A stretch of DNA of 64,000 nt from Heliocidaris tuberculata. Taxonomy: Eukaryota > Echinodermata > Echinoidea > Camarodonta > Echinometridae. Where the stretch lies: positions 24,799,107 through 24,863,106 of the forward strand of contig CM046846.1 of NCBI GenBank assembly GCA_025618425.1. The letters are read 5' to 3'. Under the pieces are notes generated by a model, which had not been told where the DNA came from, did not search any database, and was given only the letters and a program-made list of their open reading frames with translations. Position numbers and translations under genes: made by a program. Below, piece after piece: positions 59,101 through 64,000 of this stretch (position 1 is the stretch's first letter; each line of letters opens with the position of its first letter).

Positions 59101-62100
59101 TAGTGAAAAATAGGTCGGTAACGGGTGTGACCACTCAAAAAAGGGCGTTTTTCAAAGTCTCTGTAAAAACATTAGTTGGGAAATTATTTTTTTCTTGTCA
59201 AAGAAAGGAAAATCTTTTCTATGTAGAATCTGATGATACAAAAAAATCAAAAACATGCAATCTGATTTTCCGGCAATGAGGCATAAGTCATGCGTGTGAC
59301 CGTTTGTTTCACTTTACAAAGAATGGCCCAGAACGTTTTCTACATTTCCACACTCAAGTCAAGTAGTTTTAACAGCATTCTTATTCACTTACAACATTTG
59401 AGTTTCCTGGATCATCCATGCACAGTCTGAAAATTCTAGACAGTTTGCACCGCTTCAACATTTCGCAACATCCTCGGCAGCACTGGCATGCCTTGTAGCA
59501 AGTCACAGAGGCTGCTATCAACCCGCACAACAGCTCCAGCAGGAAGATTAGGGTCAAGGCGGCGTTGGTCAGTATGCGTGACCACTAGGTAGAGAGAAGT
59601 CCATGCAAATGATTGGGTCAATAGAAAAATGGAAAGTAACAAAAAGTTGTTGAATGTAGTCTCATATCATGCCACATGAATTGAAAAATAAACATGCTGG
59701 ATATTTTGAAAAGAATGGTCTGGCTGGACAAATAACATGATATATGATGTCCTCTAAGTAGCTTCCAAAGCTAAATGAAGAGAAAAAAAATATGCAGTCC
59801 ATCCCCCCCCCCAATATTTGTAGGAACTTTTCATACCTGTGGATAGCTTACATGTAAGGTCTCTTATGTCAAATGACACCACAAAAAATCTGGCAATACT
59901 TACAACATTATCAATTTAAGCTTCAGTGAGCAAAAGGGTGCAAAATCCAGACTTGACAAGAATTGGTATTATGCTCTGGCTGGTATTAACAAATCTGAGA
60001 ACCATTAAAAGTTGACAGTTGGAAAAAAAGTCTCCCTAAGTGAACATTTAAAAGCATGTTCATGAAATTTCCATACCTATGGATAGCTTAGGGTTTCTCC
60101 TATCAACTGACACCAAAACATCTAGCGATATTTCATGCTTGAGTGAGCAAAAGCCATTGTTGTAAAATGGCGCAAAATCCATGAATGACAAAAAATTGTA
60201 TTGGTCCTGGCTGGTATCTGCAAAGTTGAGAGTCTGGAAAGGGCTTAGAAACTTTCATATTTTGATCATTAAAAGGCAATTTTATGAAAGAATAGGCTTT
60301 GTGTCTGTATGTCCTGACATATCCTATCAAAACTTTATGGTTGACTCACAAAGCCAGCTTAAATTAAAACCTGTAAAAACTAATTTTTTAAAACACTAAA
60401 TAAAGTAGTTGATTGATCACTGAAGCATAAAAATATTGATGAGATATGTATGGACATAAAGAGAACAAACCTTGTTCTTTCATAAATTGTCTATATCACT
60501 GATCAAAATATGGAAATTTGAAGTCTTTTCATAACTCTCAACTTTACTGATACAAGCCAGAAAAATTCTTGTCGAGTCTGAATTTTGCACCTTTTCACAA
60601 AAGTGGCATTTGCTTGATCGAGCGTAAGATATCAGCAGATCTTTAGGCATCATGTAATAGAAGAGACCCTAAGCTATCCTCAGGTATGACATTTTGCTTC
60701 AAATATTTTGAAATATATATATATTTGGGGAGACTTTTTCTAACTGTTAACTTTTTTCTGGGATGCACTGTATGTGTATAATTGCATAACAAATGAATTG
60801 CAAAAAGAACTTAACCAAACTCCATCTCGACCTATGCACAGGCTCTGATAAGGGGAAGGGCAAATTTCCCCATGGTGCCACCACTTACATTTTCATGATA
60901 AAGCAAACCATCATCGACCTACATGTATATGTACTTCCCCAATATACCATCAATCATATCATGCTTGACCACAGTTACACAGTATCCTTTCCTTTAGATT
61001 AATGTCTTGCCAAAGGACATTAGAGCCATAACCGGGACTTTATTAAAACCGGGTACCGTTTGATCCAAAGTCCAGTGACAAATCCCATTGACCATAATGC
61101 CTTTACTGTGTTTCAGACAGAAATTGAAATTTTAGTGCAAAAATCCTTTTCTGTTTGCAGATTAAAATAAGCCGTCTTACCACATAATATTCCAGCTAAG
61201 ATTTGATTTTTACATATTTTGTTTTAGAAGTGAATTTGAAAAATTACCTCTTTTATTCAATACTTTTGCAACCTGATGCTAATTTCTTTATTATCATTTA
61301 TATAGTCTGATGTATGTACTTTTATAATAATTTTAATTGTATATCATTATTCCTATTTCTGAAGTTCATTTTATGTAAACATTGCACTATTAGTCCTTGG
61401 ACCACCGCATTGTGTATTTCATACTACTAAACCGAAATTGAATTGAATTGCATGTGACAACAATACTTACCGATGGGCTCTCACAGAAGGACCTTATAAG
61501 TGGATGACAAATATATCTTTCCCAATAGTTGCCCTCACTGGCGATAAAAATCGCAAACGCTATAATCATTAAGAAAGCGAAAGCTGCAGAAATGGTGGAC
61601 ATCACAAGATACGCTTTCACCTTTACAAAATCAAAAGAAATGAAGTATTTAAACTCACATGTACCTGAACACATTGCATCTGGGGCTGTCTTCTAAACAC
61701 TATGTTATTATTTTATACCAGGGAAAATGATGTTATAACTGTCGTGACAAACTGAAATTGTGTGCAGAAGTAAACACTTACCCCTGGTGCTTGTGCAGAT
61801 GTCAGTTTAACTATAAGAACATACAGCCAGCTTTCCACAGACTTTATGCAATGTCTTGTGCTACTTTTGATTTGTTATGAAAATTAACTTCATTTTACTA
61901 TTACACAAAAGATAAGATAGTCTTTAGAATACAACCCCCAAATTACAAGTACCGTCTCCTTTTTTCATCTTCAAAAATTCTGTTAGCCTTTGCCTTCCAT
62001 GAGCTAATGATATTGTCACAGTGCTGTAGGTAGGACACAGCATTTGTGACAATATTGGAAAAGTTTCATTGACATATTATCCTCCCCCCAAAAAACAACA

Positions 62101-63852
62101 AAACAACAATAACAACAAAACAAAACAATAACACAAGAGGGTGATCGCTGCTGGTATCAACTTGATTTGAACAAGTGCAGATAAATTAGAGAAACCTATG
62201 AATCCTTGCCCCCATGTTCAGATTTCACCAGGCTTCATGGCAGAAATCATTTACAGTCTTGGTCCCAACGGAGTGAAATATGGTCATAGTTATTTTCCAG
62301 GTTGAAAGGATGCACTGACAACTATTATATTATCCTTGTGGTATCTTTGTCGTGGAGATTGCCATTTGTTTTCTTTTCTGAAATCCCCCTCGCTCTGTAT
62401 TAGCATCTAGGGTGTTTAGGAAGTGTAGAAGTTTAATAGGAATTTTAAAATAAGATGTTTCAAGGGAGTTCACACCAAAGTTGGCATATCATGTATAAAT
62501 CTATGTTCAGACTATAAAGTGCAAAAAAGAAGGCCCCATATACACGTACCTATAATATTTACAAAGGAATAACTTTTAGAACAAAACTGATGTATTTTTC
62601 TAAACTTGTAGACACTGGAAATAGAATAGGGAATTAACACACTGTTTATCATTTTGCAAAACTAAATATCCCCAAACTTTCATATAAAGGCTTATAAAGC
62701 GGGAAATGAAAACAGACCACTTACGATGTTTTTGCTTTTTGGTTTGAAGTAATTAGAAACACCAATTATGCCAGTTGTTATGAAGATCTGAAAAAATAAA
62801 AAATAAAACAAGCATAGAAATGTGAAAATAATAAACTTGTTATCAATAAATAAAGTAGAGATTCAAAGTTACATAAACCTTGAGAGAATTACAGCACAGT
62901 AGACATGCTTTTATAAACAGACATTACAAATACATGTTGTGTTGTACATTAGGTTCTGAAAGCATCATCACTTGTATTAATCAACTATATTTCGTTAAAC
63001 TACAAACTGAAAATTTCACTTGGCAAGTCAGACTTCTTGACTTTTCTCTCTGTAATACTTTCTCCCACATTTGCAAACCCTCATGCTACTTTCTTTTATT
63101 TGCCTACGTACACATTACTATTGGATAGGGGTTCACATGTGTGTTCCACAGTGTCGCTGGCAAAAATTTGAAGTATGGAGATTCTAAATCATATAGGCCT
63201 ACAGGAAAACCAGAAAACTTGGCGACCTGCAATTTGCAAATTGTTAAACAACGGCCCTTTCTACATCAAGAATTTTTGCAAAAATTCCCTCACTTTTCAA
63301 TCAATATGCGGCATGACACTTTTGCGAATACGAACCTATAGCAGAGAGCATGAAGGTTCCATGCACACGAACACGTCTGGGGGGTGTTTCATAAAGCTGT
63401 TCGTCAAGTTACGCATGACTTTACGAATGACTTAAATATGACAAGCCAAATGGGATGCTCAATCATTTTTAACTGCATCAACTAAAGTTGAACTGTGCAG
63501 ATGTAGATTATCATTCTTATTATAACAAACATTTTTAATGCAAAGTATATTTTTTGCCATAATTTAATTGGGGTTATTGGATATACAGTCACACTTTGTT
63601 AAAACATCAGGAAAAACGTTGGGCAGCCTATCTGGCACTTCATATTCAAATCCTCTTCGTAAAGTCATGTAACTTTACGAACAGCTTTATGAAACACCCC
63701 CCCGGTTTTACAGTAGTATTTCCAGGCTGACTTACCAGTAAGCCTCCCCAGATAGGAATACCTGCGTAAGAGACGAAGGCTTCAAGAACTATGGCTGCAA
63801 TTCCAAACACTATGCACAGTGCTCCGGCAACAATGTGCAATATGCCCGTCAC
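55201..63852 (-). CDS. CD20-like/MS4A-type four-pass membrane protein with Pro/Gln-rich tail (gene B), 5' truncated by window edge
   Basis: Six exons (63852-63736, 62787-62725, 61620-61471, 59584-59393, 57390-57309, 56132-55201) join in frame to 511 residues. The exon with the start codon is not seen before base 64000. Order is as in gene A: TM1, IPIWGGLL in TM2, TM3, a loop with CHPLIRSFC, TM4, a cysteine cluster and a Pro/Gln-rich tail ending SDKAALI. All intron positions and phases equal those of gene A. Differences are one extra codon in the loop, 12 extra residues after the cysteine cluster, four instead of three tail modules, loss of the PPxY tyrosine, and GP(I/T).EQV units in place of GPTQQ. 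The gene lies head-to-tail upstream of gene A, so it arose by tandem duplication. MS4A-type is the best call; function unknown. Confidence 0.8.
56133..57308 (-). other. Gene B intron 6
   Basis: The intron is 1.18 kb and contains the dispersed repeat copy at 56604-57057. It is almost the same length as intron 6 of gene A, but the contents differ. Confidence 0.6.
56604..57057. repeat. Dispersed ~490-bp repeat, copy 2
   Basis: This is an inverted relative of 33925-34412. Shared words include ATTTTTGTTGATAAATAGCA, GGGGTGGAAAGGTCCTAGC and GATGGAATACCAAATGATC. Confidence 0.7.
57309..57390 (-). CDS. Gene B exon 6
   Basis: The exon is 82 bp, phase 0 in and phase 1 out, acceptor TAATTTCTAG and donor GTAAATTA. 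It encodes VYYAVNMNEMPMMAVPDNQS and a short remainder. Length, phases and the VYYA and PMMAVP blocks are identical to gene A. Confidence 0.83.
57863..58017. mobile_element. Hairpin element with CAGAGGCG ends
   Basis: CAGAGGCG, GGGCTCGGACAATGGATTGG and a G-run on the left pair with CCCCCCAATCCATTGTACGA, GCCC and CGCCTCTG on the right. It is about 155 bp. Confidence 0.6.
58750..59335. repeat. Tandem repeat of ~175 bp with a TCAC(A/G)CGTGTGAC core
   Basis: Cores are at about 58765 (TCACACGTGTGA), 58931 (TCACGTGTGTGACC), 59114 (TAACGGGTGTGACC) and 59287 (TCATGCGTGTGACC). The outer ends GGGTCATTCT and AGAATGGCCC are inverted, so the whole may be a MITE with internal duplications. Confidence 0.55.
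59393..59584 (-). CDS. Gene B exon 5 (TM4, cysteine cluster, 12-residue insertion)
   Basis: The exon is 192 bp with phase 0 at both ends, acceptor CTCTCTACCTAG and donor GTAAGTGA. It encodes WSRILTNAALTLIFLLELLC and the rest of TM4, then CYKACQCCRGCC, then EMLKRCKLSRIFRLCM before DDPGN. Gene A has only SLCK at that place, so B carries 12 more residues, mostly basic and hydrophobic. No internal splice site was evident that would remove them. Confidence 0.83.
59585..61470 (-). other. Gene B intron 4
   Basis: The intron is 1.9 kb. A compound repeat fills 59818-60765, and a SINE fragment lies at about 60990-61085 (ATTAATGTCTTGCCAAAGGA). Confidence 0.6.
59818..60765. repeat. Compound repeat: two direct copies and one inverted copy of ~210 bp
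   Basis: Direct copies at about 59818-60033 and 60050-60240 share TGGATAGCTTA, GAGTGAGCAAAAG-like and GCAAAATCCA words. The inverted copy at about 60520-60765 has AGCTATCCTCAGGTATGA and TTGTCGAGTCTGAATTTTGC. The layout suggests a foldback element with one arm duplicated. Confidence 0.6.
61471..61620 (-). CDS. Gene B exon 4 (TM3 and two-cysteine loop)
   Basis: The exon is 150 bp with phase 0 at both ends, acceptor TTTGTAAAG and donor GTAAGTAT. It encodes TM3 (VKAYLVMSTISAAFAF...) and the loop NYWERYICHPLIRSFCESPS. Both loop cysteines and the CHPL and SFCESP blocks match gene A. Confidence 0.85.
61621..62724 (-). other. Gene B intron 3
   Basis: The intron is 1.1 kb, with an ACAA-rich run at about 62090-62135. 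No element was recognised. The same intron in gene A is 12.2 kb. Confidence 0.6.
62725..62787 (-). CDS. Gene B exon 3
   Basis: The exon is 63 bp with phase 0 at both ends, acceptor ATTTTTTCAG and donor GTAAGTGG. It encodes IFITTGIIGVSNYFKPKSKN and one more Ile. The end of TM2 and the basic KPKSKN turn are conserved with gene A; Cys85 of gene A is Phe here. Confidence 0.83.
63379..63703. mobile_element. Foldback MITE with GGTGTTTCATAAAGCTGTTC ends
   Basis: The element is 325 bp. The left end GGGGGGTGTTTCATAAAGCT pairs with AGCTTTATGAAACACCCCCC, and pairing continues through GTTACGCATGACTTTACG. It lies in gene B intron 2, with its right end 32 bases inside the splice donor at 63735. Confidence 0.72.
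63736..63852 (-). CDS. Gene B exon 2 (TM1 and start of TM2)
   Basis: The exon is 117 bp with phase 0 at both ends, acceptor TTAACTCCAG and donor GTAAGTCA. It encodes VTGILHIVAGALCIVFG... ending IPIWGGLL. The first exon is missing: no KSFQ-like exon lies between 63853 and 64000. A foldback repeat begins only 32 bases past the donor. Confidence 0.85.
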
Positions 63853-64000
63853 CTGGAGTTAAAAAAACAGAGACGAATAACAAAAACTAGAATAAACAAG
63901 ACGACAAAAACAGACTTATGTTAATGAGCAAGGCATTTTATCTACATTGCTCTTTTATTGTAAAATAAATGGTGTTTCGCTTTTATGATTACCAACGTGT

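Larger units (their letters stand above)
57391..59392 (-). other. Gene B intron 5
   Basis: The intron is 2.0 kb. It contains a hairpin element at 57863-58017, a relative of the GGCCCAAATTCAC family at 58057-58148 and a ~175-bp tandem repeat at 58750-59335. Confidence 0.6.

Overview
The window looks like nuclear DNA of a marine deuterostome, most likely an echinoderm and perhaps a sea urchin. The reasons are AT-rich DNA, very frequent ACATGTACATGTA-like words, intron-split genes with GT/AG borders, and a dense load of foldback MITEs, tRNA-derived SINEs and decayed LINE, Ty3/gypsy and DIRS-type retroelements. No bacterial-style operon, CRISPR array, rRNA or functional tRNA gene is visible. The species call is an inference from overall texture.

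Three protein-coding genes can be supported. (1) On the + strand, the last two exons (5523-5719 and 9961-10048) of a C4orf33/UPF0462 homologue, followed by an AATAAA signal at 10336; its 5' exons were not found and probably lie left of the window. (2) On the - strand, a complete seven-coding-exon gene (44419 down to 25534; 476 aa) for a four-pass membrane protein of the CD20-like/MS4A type with a long Pro/Gln-rich tail ('gene A'). (3) On the - strand, exons 2-7 of a tandem paralogue ('gene B', 63852 down to 55201; 511 aa in the window), whose first exon lies beyond base 64000. The paralogues share every intron position and phase, a two-cysteine second extracellular loop, a cysteine cluster after TM4 and the C-terminal end. 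They differ in tail repeat number, in a PPxY motif, and in a 12-residue insertion after TM4.

Layout: 1-5500, presumed intron with GA-rich minisatellite, a four-copy diverged repeat and degenerate CCCTAA arrays; 5.5-10.3 kb, the C4orf33-like 3' end; 10.4-24.6 kb, no host gene recognised, with fragments of Ty3/gypsy (13.5-14.5 kb) and DIRS (17.0-17.4 kb) retroelements and several MITEs; 24.6-25.5 kb, a CR1/L2-like LINE 3' end that stops six bases from gene A's stop codon; 25.5-44.4 kb, gene A, whose third intron has grown to 12.2 kb and holds a 10.3-kb unit bounded by ~830-bp inverted repeats; 44.5-49 kb, a cluster of hairpin elements and a possible 5' leader/promoter; 49-55.2 kb, AT-rich intergenic DNA with a SINE; 55.2-64 kb, gene B.

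The two MS4A-like genes probably make related membrane proteins with different cytoplasmic tails. Nothing in the sequence links them functionally to the C4orf33-like gene. I found no coding system I would call wholly new. The best leads are the divergence of the paralogue tails, the large inverted-repeat unit in gene A intron 3, and the several foldback element families.
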